Source: Hyphomicrobiaceae bacterium
GTDB taxonomy: Bacteria > Pseudomonadota > Alphaproteobacteria > Rhizobiales > Ancalomicrobiaceae
Assembly: GCA_016793065.1 (NCBI GenBank)
Contig: JAEULV010000139.1
Location: forward strand, 1 to 64,000
Direction of reading: 5' to 3'
DNA length: 64,000 nucleotides
Positions 40,093 through 48,280 of this stretch are shown here, one piece after another (position 1 is the first letter of the stretch; every line of letters begins with the position of its first letter). Under the pieces are notes generated by a model. That model saw nothing but the letters and a program-made list of their open reading frames with translations, was not told the origin of the DNA and searched no databases. A program made the translations under genes and the position numbers.

Positions 40093-41370
40093 ATGGACGA
40101 TCGCAACAGCCCCCTTTCGGCCTTGATGCCGGACCGGCGCAGCCTCATCCTCGGCGCGGGCGCGCTTGCCGGATCGGCGCTGATCGCGGCGCCGGCCGTG
40201 GCGGCCGAATATCCGCCGCAGAACGATTTTCCCTATGACGAGTGGGTGGCGCGGATGCGCGGCCGGGCCACGGGCATGGGGATTCGCGGCGAGACCTACG
40301 ACCGGGTGATGGCCAAGGCCAGGCCCGACACCGAGATCTACAAGTTCGACCGGGCGCAGCCGGAATTCAACGAGCCGATCTGGCGCTACATCAACCGGCG
40401 CGTCAACGAATGGCGCATCAATACCGGACGCGACCGCATCAAGCAGGAAGCGGCGCTGTTCGATCGGATCGAGGCGAAATACGGCGTCGACCGCTACATG
40501 CTGTGCGCGCTGTGGGGGATGGAATCGGCGTTCGGCGACGTCATCGTCAACACCAAGTTCATGCGGCCGATCATCAATTGCCTGACGGCGCTTGCCTGGG
40601 GCGACCGGCGGCGGCGGCCCTACTGGGAGCAGGAATTCTTCAACGCGCTGAAGATCGTCGACAAGGGTTGGGCGCAGCCCGAACAGATGATCGGCTCGTG
40701 GGCCGGCGCGATGGGGCATACGCAGTGGATGCCCGAGGTGTGGCTCAACATGGGCGTCGACTTCGACGGCGACGGCAAGATCTTTCCATTCGGCCGGCCG
40801 GACGACGCGCTGGGCGGTACGGCGCGCTACATGCTGGAACGCGGGCGCTTCCGGCGCGGCGAGGCGTGGGGCTACGAGGTCAAGGTGCCGGCCGGGTTCA
40901 ATGCGGCGCTGGCAGATCGGCGGACGCAGCGGCCGGTGTCGGAATGGGCGGCGATGGGGGTGACGCGGGCCAACGGGCAGGCGTTCCCGCGCGGCGGCGA
41001 CATCGCGCGGATGGCGCTGCCGGCGGGGATGAAGGGGCCGGGGTTCATGCTGCTGCAGAACTTTTTCGCCATCCGGTCCTACAACCCGAGCTTTGCCTAT
41101 GCGCTGGCGATCGGGCATCTGGCCGACCGGATTCGCGGCGGCGGGCCGTTCATCCAGAGCTGGCCGGTGGACGAGCGGCCGCTGACGCTGGAGGAGACCC
41201 AGGAGATCCAGCAGAAGCTGACGGCGATGGGCTTCGACACCGGCGGCGCTGACGGTCGTGTCGGCGAGATGACGCAGCGCGCCATTCAGGCCTGGCAGGC
41301 GCAGGTGGGGATGAAGCCGGCGGACGGCTATCCGACCGACAAGGTGCTGGCGCGGCTGCGGCAGAACTGA
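40093..41370 (+). CDS. Lytic murein transglycosylase, MltB family
   Basis: This periplasmic enzyme cleaves the glycan strand of peptidoglycan to make 1,6-anhydromuramic acid ends. The 425-residue protein has a twin-arginine-like signal (DRRSLILGAGALAGSALIA) cut near residue 38, the SLT_2 catalytic domain (about 45-335) with the catalytic glutamate E144 in LCALWGMESAFG and the supporting GAMGHTQWMPEVW, and a C-terminal peptidoglycan-binding domain 1 (about 365-425, GADGRVGEMTQRAIQAWQ). No lipobox is seen, so it is soluble rather than lipid-anchored. It is likely co-transcribed with the SGNH hydrolase gene 73 bases downstream. Confidence 0.94.
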   Translation: MDDRNSPLSALMPDRRSLILGAGALAGSALIAAPAVAAEYPPQNDFPYDEWVARMRGRATGMGIRGETYDRVMAKARPDTEIYKFDRAQPEFNEPIWRYINRRVNEWRINTGRDRIKQEAALFDRIEAKYGVDRYMLCALWGMESAFGDVIVNTKFMRPIINCLTALAWGDRRRRPYWEQEFFNALKIVDKGWAQPEQMIGSWAGAMGHTQWMPEVWLNMGVDFDGDGKIFPFGRPDDALGGTARYMLERGRFRRGEAWGYEVKVPAGFNAALADRRTQRPVSEWAAMGVTRANGQAFPRGGDIARMALPAGMKGPGFMLLQNFFAIRSYNPSFAYALAIGHLADRIRGGGPFIQSWPVDERPLTLEETQEIQQKLTAMGFDTGGADGRVGEMTQRAIQAWQAQVGMKPADGYPTDKVLARLRQN

Positions 41371-41443
41371 CGGGAGCCGGGCTGTTTCGTCTTGTTTCGG
41401 CCACGACCGGCGATTAGCCTTCGATCCACCAAGAGGCTGGGCG

Positions 41444-42793
41444 ATGGCGATGCGGATCGGAAGGCGGATGCGGACCTGGTGCATGGCGGTGCTGATCGCG
41501 GCCGTCGGCTTCGGCAAGGCCGCGCCGGCGGGGGCGGGGATGATGCCCGGCGCGATCGAGCCGCAGCGGCCACAGGCGCCGCTGGTCGAGGTGCAGGACC
41601 GGATCCAGACCGAGCCCGGCAAGGGGCTGTTCGACTTCCTGTTCGGCGGAAGCAAGCCGAAGGAGCCTGAGGCGACCGGCGCGCCGGTGCCGCTGGCGCC
41701 GCCGCCGCGACCGAAGCGGACCGAGCCACCCGAACCGAAGATCGTCGAGCTGCCGAAGGCGGCGGACGCGCGCACCGTGGTGGTGATCGGCGACAGTCAG
41801 GCCGCCGGATTGGCGACGGGCCTGCAGATGGCATTCGCCGATGCGCCGGGGATCCTCGTATCCAACCGTACCAAGCCGGCCTCCAGCCTGATTCGCGAAG
41901 AGTTCTATGACTGGAACGCGCAATTGCCGGCGGTACTGGCGGCCGGGCCGACAGATGTGATCGTGGTGATGCTCGGCGTCAACGAGCGCCAGCCGCTGAT
42001 CGGGGCCAATGGCAAGGTGACGGACGAGCCGCGCTCGGACAACTGGACGGGCGTCTACCGCGCCCGGCTTGAGAAGCTGATGGGGCAGTTGAAGGCGAGT
42101 GGCAAGCCGGTGTTCTGGATCGGCATGCCGCCGACGGGGCGCTCGGAGTTTTCCGGCTTCATGGCGTTCATCAACGAGCAGGCACTCGCCGTGAGCGAGG
42201 CGCAGGATCTGACTTTCATCGATATCTGGCCCGGCTTCACCGACGAGAACGGGCGCTACACCTCGAGCGGTCCGGATGTGGAGGGCGTGGCGCGGCGGCT
42301 GCGGGCGGCGGACGCCATCCACTTCACCCGCGCCGGCCAGCGCAAGCTCGCCTATTTCGTCGAAACCGAGATTCGCGGATTGCTGTCGGGGGGCGAGGGG
42401 GCGACGCCGGTGCCGGCCGAGACCGGTCCGGAAGCGCAGCAGACGCCGATCGGACCGGCGGACCCGTGGGCGTTGCCGCCGGCGCCGTGGGACAAGGTCG
42501 GGGCGTTGATGCCGCTGAACGAGCCGATGAGCGGCACGGGCGACGAACTGGCTGGTGGCGCCAGCGCGCCGCGACCGGGCAGCACGCCTGCGGCCGACAT
42601 GCGGATCGTGGCGAGGGCGGCGCTGCCGGCGGCGGCGCTTCCGGCGAATGTCTACGGCCCGCCGCCGCCTGTCGCGGCGTCGAGCGTCGCGGGTTATCCC
42701 TTCGCCGAGACGCCGACCTACAAGCGGCTGGTGCGCGGCGAGGCGATCGAGGCGGCGCGCGGGCGGATCGACGACTTCTCGGCGACGCGCTAG
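41444..42793 (+). CDS. DUF459 SGNH/GDSL-type hydrolase, exported
   Basis: A 449-residue protein with a signal peptide (residues 1-32, ending near AAPAGAG). The middle domain (about 100-315) is an SGNH hydrolase: VVVIGDSQAAGLATGL carries the nucleophile block, VIVVMLGVNERQPL the N-containing block, and DAIHFTRAGQRKLAYF the D-x-x-H block. A Pro-rich stretch (65-95) precedes it and a long Ala/Pro-rich, low-complexity tail (about 320-449) follows. The family is common in rhizobia and thought to deacylate cell-surface polymers; the neighbouring lytic transglycosylase and galU support an envelope role, but the substrate is inferred. It has no clear terminator before the convergent sigma factor gene. 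Confidence 0.87.
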   Translation: MAMRIGRRMRTWCMAVLIAAVGFGKAAPAGAGMMPGAIEPQRPQAPLVEVQDRIQTEPGKGLFDFLFGGSKPKEPEATGAPVPLAPPPRPKRTEPPEPKIVELPKAADARTVVVIGDSQAAGLATGLQMAFADAPGILVSNRTKPASSLIREEFYDWNAQLPAVLAAGPTDVIVVMLGVNERQPLIGANGKVTDEPRSDNWTGVYRARLEKLMGQLKASGKPVFWIGMPPTGRSEFSGFMAFINEQALAVSEAQDLTFIDIWPGFTDENGRYTSSGPDVEGVARRLRAADAIHFTRAGQRKLAYFVETEIRGLLSGGEGATPVPAETGPEAQQTPIGPADPWALPPAPWDKVGALMPLNEPMSGTGDELAGGASAPRPGSTPAADMRIVARAALPAAALPANVYGPPPPVAASSVAGYPFAETPTYKRLVRGEAIEAARGRIDDFSATR

Positions 42794-42839
42794 CCGCGAC
42801 CGGGGAGCGGTCGCGGTCACGGGCGCGGATGCCGCCGGA

Positions 42840-43706
42840 TCAGATCATCGCGGCGATGCCGGGATGGCGGCTGATCAGGGCCTGTTTCAGCTTTTCCAGC
42901 GCGCGGGTTTCGATCTGGCGCACTCGCTCCTTGGAGATGCCGAGGCGTTCGCCAAGGGATTCGAGCGTGGCGCTGTCGTCACGCAGGCGACGTTCGCGCA
43001 GGATGCGGGCCTCGCGGTCGGAGAGCACCGCCATCGCCTCGTTAAGCCAGCGCAGCCGCCGCTCGCCGTCGATTTCGTCCTCGACGATTTCGTCCTGCAG
43101 TGGCCGGTCGCAGACGAGGAAATCCTGGCGATCGGCGGAACTGCCCTCGGTGTCGGAGAGGGGCGCGTTGAGGCTCTGGTCGTTGCCGGAGAGCCGGGCG
43201 TTCATGGTCTCGACATCGGCGAGCGACACGCCGACGGCTTCGGCGATCTCGGTGAACATCGCCGTCGTCGGCATGGGCGAATGGCCCTGGCTCAACTTGG
43301 CGCGCAGGCGGCGCAGGTTGAAGAACAGCGCCTTCTGCGTCGACGAGGTACCGCCGCGAACGATCGACCAGTTGCGCAGCACATAATCCTGCAGTGCGGC
43401 GCGGATCCACCACATGGCGTAGGTCGAGAACCGCACCTGGCGGTCGGGCTCGAAGCGCTGGGCGGCCTCGAGCAGGCCGATATGGGCCTCCTGGATCAGG
43501 TCGGCCATGGGCAGGCCGAAGTGCTTGAAGCGGGCGGCAACGGCAATGGCCAGACGCATGTGCGAGTGCGTCAGTTTCTCCAGCGCGGCCTTGTCGCCGG
43601 TCTGGCGGAACAGAACCGCGAGATCGTGTTCCTCGTCGCGTTCCAAGTAGGGTGCCGCGATTGCCGCGCGCACGAATTGACGCTGGGTGCTGACTGCCCG
43701 AGCCAT
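42840..43706 (-). CDS. RpoH-family alternative sigma factor
   Basis: A sigma-32-type factor of 288 residues that directs RNA polymerase to heat-shock or oxidative-stress promoters. Region 2 is strong (THSHMRLAIAVAARF, LPMADLIQEAHIGLLEAAQR, FSTYAMWWIRAALQDYVLRN), and the RpoH box appears as TQKALFFNLRRLRAKL near 120-135. Region 4 with its helix-turn-helix (LESLGERLGISKERVRQIE) is at the C terminus. Many alphaproteobacteria have two RpoH proteins; which one this is cannot be decided here, although divergence in the box suggests RpoH2. AGAGG lies 6 bases before ATG 43706. Two abutting palindromes, one a perfect FNR/FixK box, lie 44-77 bases upstream. Confidence 0.92.
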   Translation of the reverse strand: MARAVSTQRQFVRAAIAAPYLERDEEHDLAVLFRQTGDKAALEKLTHSHMRLAIAVAARFKHFGLPMADLIQEAHIGLLEAAQRFEPDRQVRFSTYAMWWIRAALQDYVLRNWSIVRGGTSSTQKALFFNLRRLRAKLSQGHSPMPTTAMFTEIAEAVGVSLADVETMNARLSGNDQSLNAPLSDTEGSSADRQDFLVCDRPLQDEIVEDEIDGERRLRWLNEAMAVLSDREARILRERRLRDDSATLESLGERLGISKERVRQIETRALEKLKQALISRHPGIAAMI

Positions 43707-43749
43707 GGCCAACCTCTTGTTCCCTGTTTGCCGGTTCCTCACCGACCGA

Positions 43750-43767
43750 TTCGGATACGCATCCGAA
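43750..43767. promoter_or_regulatory. Inverted repeat abutting the FNR/FixK box
   Basis: TTCGGATACGCATCCGAA has perfect 7-base arms and a 4-base centre. It ends exactly where the palindrome at 43768-43783 begins and lies 44 bases before the sigma factor start codon, so it probably overlaps the promoter. The binding protein is unknown. Confidence 0.5.
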
Positions 43768-43768
43768 T

Positions 43769-43782
43769 TTGATCTAGATCAA
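43769..43782. promoter_or_regulatory. Perfect FNR/FixK-type binding site
   Basis: TTGATCTAGATCAA matches the FNR/Anr/FixK consensus TTGAT-N4-ATCAA with no mismatch, and the symmetry extends one more base on each side (43768-43783). It is centred about 70 bases before the RpoH-family start codon and some 305 bases before rpmJ, so the sigma factor gene is the likely target. It implies control by low oxygen or by a FixK-like regulator. Confidence 0.72.
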
Positions 43783-43944
43783 AATTACTTTAGGGGGAAC
43801 ACCGCCGGGTTGGCAAATGAACTCTTGCTCGCCGAAGCGTGATCGTGGCAAACGGGGGGCGGATATGTCGCGGGCGCGGGTGGGGCACGGTTGGGGCGCT
43901 GGCGGCTTTCGCGGGATTTTCACCGGTTGATGCGTGGTCACGGA

Positions 43945-43973
43945 TTGACAGGTGTACGGGCTGCGCATAGAAA
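43945..43973 (+). promoter_or_regulatory. Candidate rpmJ promoter
   Basis: A perfect TTGACA (43945-43950) is followed at 17 bases by TAGAAA (43968-43973, four of six consensus bases). Transcription would start near 43980 with a leader of about 100 bases. The remaining part of 43707-44081 shows no gene. Confidence 0.5.
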
Positions 43974-44081
43974 CGCGCACGAATTCGCTGAGCGCGGTCA
44001 CTCCGCGCTCGTTTCTTTTGTCCGGAACGGTTGGTCCTCGATCAATTCTCCGGGCGGTCATTCAAGCCCCCGGGGCCGGTC

Positions 44082-44207
44082 ATGAAGATCAAGAACTCGC
44101 TCAAGTCGCTGCGCACCCGCCATCGCGACAACCGTCTGGTCCGCCGCAAGGGCCGCGTCTACGTCATCAACAAGACCAACCCGCGCTTCAAGGCGCGCCA
44201 GGGCTGA
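44082..44207 (+). CDS. rpmJ: 50S ribosomal protein L36
   Basis: A 41-residue basic ribosomal protein of the large subunit, starting [17 protein letters not shown] and ending [13 protein letters not shown]. It is the C-minus variant: the four zinc-binding cysteine/histidine residues of the other L36 type are missing and the chain is the alphaproteobacterial 41-residue form. Stand-alone location away from the ribosomal protein operons is usual. The reading frame is short and easily missed. It is transcribed from the promoter at 43945-43973, and a 9-base inverted repeat (44273-44292) lies 66 bases after its stop codon. Confidence 0.95.
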   Translation: MKIKNSLKSLRTRHRDNRLVRRKGRVYVINKTNPRFKARQG

Positions 44208-44272
44208 GGCTTGTCGACCGGGTGAGCCGCGCTGGCTGTCTCCAGCGGCGCTGCCCGGGCAAGACGCGCGAT

Positions 44273-44292
44273 TCCGGACAGAGCTGTCCGGA
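44273..44292. repeat. Inverted repeat downstream of rpmJ
   Basis: TCCGGACAG-AG-CTGTCCGGA has perfect 9-base arms. It is not followed by a T-run on either strand, so it is not a standard intrinsic terminator. It may stabilise the rpmJ mRNA or be a regulator site for the TPR gene that starts 60 bases further on. Confidence 0.4.
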
Positions 44293-44351
44293 GTGGCCAT
44301 CGATCGAATTGGTGCTTGACGAGCCCATGAGCGGATCCGCATGATCCGTTC

Positions 44352-45119
44352 ATGAGGCTCGTTTTTCGTTTCAGGCGGCTGATGCCGCGCATTGCCGCCG
44401 CCGTCCTGCTGACGGGTGTCGCCGCGCCCTTGGCGCTGGCGCAGGGCATGGACCTGCAGCCGATACCGGCGCCGCTGCCGGACAAGCCGCTGGAGGCGGT
44501 GCCGACGCCGCCACCCGTGCCGCCGGCCCTGCCGCCGAAGGACCAGGAAGCGGCGCCGAAGACCACGCCGGATACCCCGCCGCCATCGCCGGCGCCGCCG
44601 ACGAATCCGGCCATCGCCAAGCGGCTGGCGCAGTGGCGCGGCTTGCCGACCGAGCAGCTGTTCGTGGCGCTGAAGGCCGCGACGAGCGAGGAGGAAGGCG
44701 TTGCGCTGGAAAACGAGATCAAGGCGCGCTGGCTGAATTCCGGCTCGGATACGGTCGATCTGCTGATGTCGCGGGCGCTGAAGGCGATCGCCGCCAACCA
44801 GCATCCGCTGGCGCTCGACCTTCTGGACATGATCGTGATGTTGCGGCCGGACTATGCCGAGGCCTGGACCCGGCGCGCCGGCGTCCATCTCGCCCGCAAC
44901 GACTTCGCCAAGGGGCTTGCCGACATCAAGCGGGCGGTGATGCTGGAGCCACGGCACTTCACGGCGATGACCGGGCTCGCCAACATGATGGAAATGCTCG
45001 ACGACAAAGCCGGGGCGCTGGCGATCCACCGGCGCATCCTCGAGTTCCATCCGACCAATGCCAATTCGAAGCGCGAGGTCGAGCAACTGGGACTCGCCCT
45101 TGACGGGCGGCCGAGCTGA
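44352..45119 (+). CDS. Exported TPR-repeat protein
   Basis: The 255-residue protein has a signal peptide (about 1-31, IAAAVLLTGVAAPLALAQG), a Pro-rich linker with many P-P-P and Ala/Lys residues (35-85), and a tetratricopeptide domain (about 90-245; TRRAGVHLARNDFAKGLADI, FTAMTGLANMMEMLDDKAG, ALAIHRRILEFHP). TPR proteins act as scaffolds for other proteins; partners are unknown. The Pro-rich linker suggests it crosses or spans part of the periplasm. It lies between rpmJ and an alpha/beta hydrolase gene on the same strand, with no visible functional link. Confidence 0.85.
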   Translation: MRLVFRFRRLMPRIAAAVLLTGVAAPLALAQGMDLQPIPAPLPDKPLEAVPTPPPVPPALPPKDQEAAPKTTPDTPPPSPAPPTNPAIAKRLAQWRGLPTEQLFVALKAATSEEEGVALENEIKARWLNSGSDTVDLLMSRALKAIAANQHPLALDLLDMIVMLRPDYAEAWTRRAGVHLARNDFAKGLADIKRAVMLEPRHFTAMTGLANMMEMLDDKAGALAIHRRILEFHPTNANSKREVEQLGLALDGRPS

Positions 45120-45281
45120 GCCGGGCTTCGCCGTTTGCTCCGTGAAACCTTGCGCGTCGGGCGGGGTAACCTGCCGGCCGGGATCCGACGGCTCGCCACC
45201 GGACAGAATCGAACCAGCGGCGAAACCGATTGCCACGGCCGGCGGTATAGAGGGAAGGTGCCTCACTCGAACCGCTCGGTC

Positions 45282-46256
45282 ATGTTGAAACAGGTGCGAA
45301 TGTTCAGTCTTGCGATTGCCGCCGTTGCCGGCCTGCTGGGGTTCGGGGCGGTTCTCACCCATGTGGCGGCGCGGCGGATCAGCCAGCAATATCCACCCAT
45401 CGGCGAGTTCGTCGATGTCGGTGGGGTGCGGCTGCATCTGGTCGACGAGGCCGGGCCGGAGGGCGACGACCGCCCGCCGCTGGTAGTGATCCACGGCGCC
45501 AGCGCCAACCTGCGCGAACCGATGCTGGCATTCGCCGGCCATCTCCGTCAGCGGCAACGCACGCTGTTCATCGACCGTCCCGGCCATGGCTGGAGCGAGC
45601 GCCGGGGCCGCGCCGATGCCTCGCCCTCGGCACAAGCGGCGTTGATCGCGGCGGCGCTGAAGGCCAAGGGGATCGAGCGGGCGGTGATCCTCGGCATTTC
45701 CTGGGGCGGGGCGCTGGCGGCGGCGTTCGCGGTCAATCATCCGCAGCAGACGGCGGGGCTCGTCTTCATCGGGCCGGCGACGCACCCGTGGCCCGGCGGG
45801 GTCGACTGGCACTACGGCATCACGGTGACGCCGGTGCTGGGGACGCTGTTCAGCCATTGCCTGATGCTGCCGATCGCCTGGAACCGGGTGCCGCGGGCGG
45901 TGGAAGGGGTATTCGCGCCGGAGGCGGCGCCGGCGGGGTATTCCGAGGCGATCGGGGCGCGGCTGTTGCTGCGGCCGGCGGAGTTCATCGCCAATGGCGA
46001 GGATGTGCACGACCTGAAGGCCAATGTGACGGCCCTGGCGCCGCGCTATCGCGAAATCGTCGCGCCCACCGAGATCGTCACCGGCGATGCCGACGCAGTG
46101 GTATGGCCGAGCATCCATTCGGTCGGCCTGGAACGCGACATCGCCGGCGCCAACGTCACCTGGCTACCGGGCGCCGGCCACATGCCCCACCACACCCGCC
46201 GCGCCGATGTGCTGGCGGCGATCGAACGGGTCTATGGGCGGATGGGGCGCGGATAG
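45282..46256 (+). CDS. Alpha/beta hydrolase, membrane-anchored or exported
   Basis: A 324-residue hydrolase of the alpha/beta fold. A hydrophobic N-terminal segment (about 7-28, FSLAIAAVAGLLGFGAVLTH) is a signal anchor or signal peptide. The oxyanion block VVIHGASANLREP, the nucleophile elbow LGISWGGALAAAFA (serine in G-x-S-x-G), an acid near TGDADAVV, and the histidine in PGAGHMPHHTR form a full catalytic set. The lid region between is normal. The start is either ATG 45282 or ATG 45300; neither has a strong ribosome site. Substrate cannot be inferred. It is convergent with the small I9-like gene. Confidence 0.87.
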   Translation: MLKQVRMFSLAIAAVAGLLGFGAVLTHVAARRISQQYPPIGEFVDVGGVRLHLVDEAGPEGDDRPPLVVIHGASANLREPMLAFAGHLRQRQRTLFIDRPGHGWSERRGRADASPSAQAALIAAALKAKGIERAVILGISWGGALAAAFAVNHPQQTAGLVFIGPATHPWPGGVDWHYGITVTPVLGTLFSHCLMLPIAWNRVPRAVEGVFAPEAAPAGYSEAIGARLLLRPAEFIANGEDVHDLKANVTALAPRYREIVAPTEIVTGDADAVVWPSIHSVGLERDIAGANVTWLPGAGHMPHHTRRADVLAAIERVYGRMGRG

Positions 46257-46327
46257 GCGGACCTGCGGCCGTTTCGCCCTGTGGTGTGGCCAGATGCCGA
46301 ATGCCGAGGTTGACGATGTTGATTGTG

Positions 46328-46636
46328 TCAACGAGCCCGGATCACCTTGACCACACCGTCCATCGCGCCCAAACGGCGGGCGCCTTCGACGGTTGCAATG
46401 ACACCGACGGCACCGATCGTCGTTCCATTCGCGATCGATGCGATCTGGTCGCCGAGATCGTTCTGGTGGATATATCCACGCAGCCGCTCGACATTATGCT
46501 CAACCAGATCGATCTGGGATCGCGTTCGCTCATATCGAGACGTACCGGCTCCGCGCCAGTCCTCGAAGAGCACAAGATAGGCGTCCATGCCGTTCGGCAA
46601 TGCACGCAAGCTTGGGTTCGATAACATGCTGGCCAA
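46328..46636 (-). CDS. Stand-alone I9-like small protein, likely protease partner
   Basis: A 102-residue protein without signal peptide. Its pattern, beta (MDAYLVLFEDW), helix (QIDLVEHNVERLRGYI), beta, then helix and final beta (VEGARRLGAMDGVVKVIRA), matches the inhibitor I9 / subtilisin propeptide layout, in which the end strand docks in the protease active site. AAGGAG lies 8 bases before the TTG at 46636, the best-supported start; ATG 46627 is three codons in. It follows the subtilisin gene on the same strand after 152 bases. It may fold, inhibit or guard that protease; that is inference. Base composition is lower in GC than the flanking genes. Confidence 0.7.
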   Translation of the reverse strand: MASMLSNPSLRALPNGMDAYLVLFEDWRGAGTSRYERTRSQIDLVEHNVERLRGYIHQNDLGDQIASIANGTTIGAVGVIATVEGARRLGAMDGVVKVIRAR

Positions 46637-46788
46637 GGTGGAAGCTCCTTGTCGCGACGCAGAACTGTCACCTAAATGGGTTAAATTCAGCTGAATTCCA
46701 CAGTAGCTGGTCGTTTGAACCTTGCCAATTCACATCTTTCGGCAAGACACAGATGCCTGTGTGCCGCAAGACGAACCAGCGGGCCACG

Positions 46789-48123
46789 CTAAACCTTCGG
46801 CCAGTGGCTGAAGCGAGCGATGCGAATGCCCTCTCCGGCATCGATCGCGTTGTCGAGCAGATGACGGCGGACATCGTTCGCCGTTGTGCGCGGATTCGTC
46901 GAACGGAGCATCGCGGCGATGCCAGTCACGTAGGGAGCCGCCATGCTGGTGCCGTTGGAGAGGCGATAGTAGGACTTGCCCCCGCAGTCGCGCTCGATCG
47001 ATGAACTGATGTCGACACCAAAGCCGTAGATGTCACGGCGAGCGGTGCGGGTCGGTTCGCCGGAGAACCCGGCGACGTTGCCGGTCCAGTCAACGGCGCC
47101 GACGGCAAGGACATTGTCGAAGCCTGCGGGATAGCCGATGAATCCGGCACCCCGATTGCCAGCGGCGGCAATGACCAGCGTGTCCTTCGAGTGCATGTCC
47201 TCGATGGCGCGGCCCAGGACAATTCGCCAGTCCTCGATTTCCTCACGCTGCATCAGGTCTTCGTAGAAGCAGAGAGACAGGTTCACGATCGAGGGAACAA
47301 GACGATTACGCGGCTCGACGAAACGCCGAAACAACCAGTCGAGGCCGTAAACTGTGCGCCAGAGGCTGGCGCGCAAGGTCTCGCTCTCAATGACCGAAGC
47401 GACATGCAGATCGACGTCCGGTGCGATACCGACGCTGCGGCCGGCGATGATGCCGCAGACATGTGTGCCGTGACCATCGGTGTCAAAGCCGCGAACCGGC
47501 CGCATGGAGGTCCCGGTTTCGAGCGCCGCGGGCGGGATGTAGCGAAACTCCACCTGTCGCCGCTTGAACTCGCCATGATCGGCATCGATCCCCGTATCAA
47601 GGACGCCGACCAGAACGCCGCGTCCCTTAACGCCCTGGTTCCATGCATCGGGAATTCCGGTTCGTTGCGGCCATTGGGCCCGGCGCCGACGCGGTGAGAT
47701 CGTATCCGAGGCGCTCAGTCCGGCGTCATTGTCTGCCCTGACATCAAGGACGACATCGAACTGATCGTTGGCTGCATCGAGTACACGGTCCACATCACTG
47801 TCACGGGTCAAACGAACCGTGACTGCCCGAACCAGGGACAAAGACTCAAAGAAACCCTGCTTCACCCGCTGTTCGATCTTGTCGGACGAAACGCCAGGTG
47901 CCCGCACCTGTTGCAAGCCGATTGCATTGAGCCTGGTCAAAATCGGCTTGATGCCTTGCTCAAACCGCTGGCTGGCCGCAGCCGCAGCGTTGTCGCCGAA
48001 GGTGGCGACCGCCTTTGCGGAAATTGGCGCCTCGCCGATTCGCATCAAAACGTCGCGCTTTGGCATCAGGATGATTCGCACCCCAGGCGCGCCCTGATTG
48101 ATCCGCTTCTTGATCGTGTCCAT
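46789..48123 (-). CDS. S8 family subtilisin-like serine protease
   Basis: The 444-residue protein has a catalytic subtilisin domain at about 155-435 with D176 (VGVLDTGID), H218 (DTDGHGTHVCG), oxyanion N323 (AAAGN) and S393 (NGTSMAAP), so it should be active. The first 145 residues form a non-catalytic head; part of it (VTVRLTRDSDVDRVLDAAND) could be a built-in propeptide. No signal peptide is seen, suggesting a cytoplasmic protease or non-classical export. Codons and composition are visibly less GC-rich than in neighbours, a sign of horizontal transfer. It pairs with the small I9-like gene downstream and has a GAAC-N4-GTTC palindrome about 70 bases upstream of the start. Confidence 0.9.
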   Translation of the reverse strand: MDTIKKRINQGAPGVRIILMPKRDVLMRIGEAPISAKAVATFGDNAAAAASQRFEQGIKPILTRLNAIGLQQVRAPGVSSDKIEQRVKQGFFESLSLVRAVTVRLTRDSDVDRVLDAANDQFDVVLDVRADNDAGLSASDTISPRRRRAQWPQRTGIPDAWNQGVKGRGVLVGVLDTGIDADHGEFKRRQVEFRYIPPAALETGTSMRPVRGFDTDGHGTHVCGIIAGRSVGIAPDVDLHVASVIESETLRASLWRTVYGLDWLFRRFVEPRNRLVPSIVNLSLCFYEDLMQREEIEDWRIVLGRAIEDMHSKDTLVIAAAGNRGAGFIGYPAGFDNVLAVGAVDWTGNVAGFSGEPTRTARRDIYGFGVDISSSIERDCGGKSYYRLSNGTSMAAPYVTGIAAMLRSTNPRTTANDVRRHLLDNAIDAGEGIRIARFSHWPKV

Positions 48124-48186
48124 GGTGGCGATGAGTATCCGGTTGTGTTTACCGAAAACTATCCTTTAGATATGTCATATTCAATT

Positions 48187-48200
48187 AGAACGTTTGTTCT
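48187..48200. promoter_or_regulatory. GAAC-N4-GTTC palindrome upstream of the protease gene
   Basis: AGAACGTTTGTTCT is symmetrical in its 5-base arms and fits the GAAC-N4-GTTC form bound by LexA in Gram-positive bacteria; alphaproteobacterial LexA normally binds GTTC-N7-GTTC. It lies in an AT-rich stretch 64-77 bases before the subtilisin start codon. The site could serve LexA or an unrelated repressor carried with the module. Confidence 0.45.
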
Positions 48201-48280
48201 TATTTCGCAATCTGTCCGCGACTTGAGATTGATCGGCTTGGGCCGAAACGTTTCAGGTCGATTTCAAGCAACGCCGACCT

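Noticed and set aside
46747-46762. ACACAG-ATGC-CTGTGT hairpin between the protease and I9-like genes as a terminator
   Set aside because: The arms are only six bases and no T-run follows on the minus strand, so read-through into the small gene is expected.
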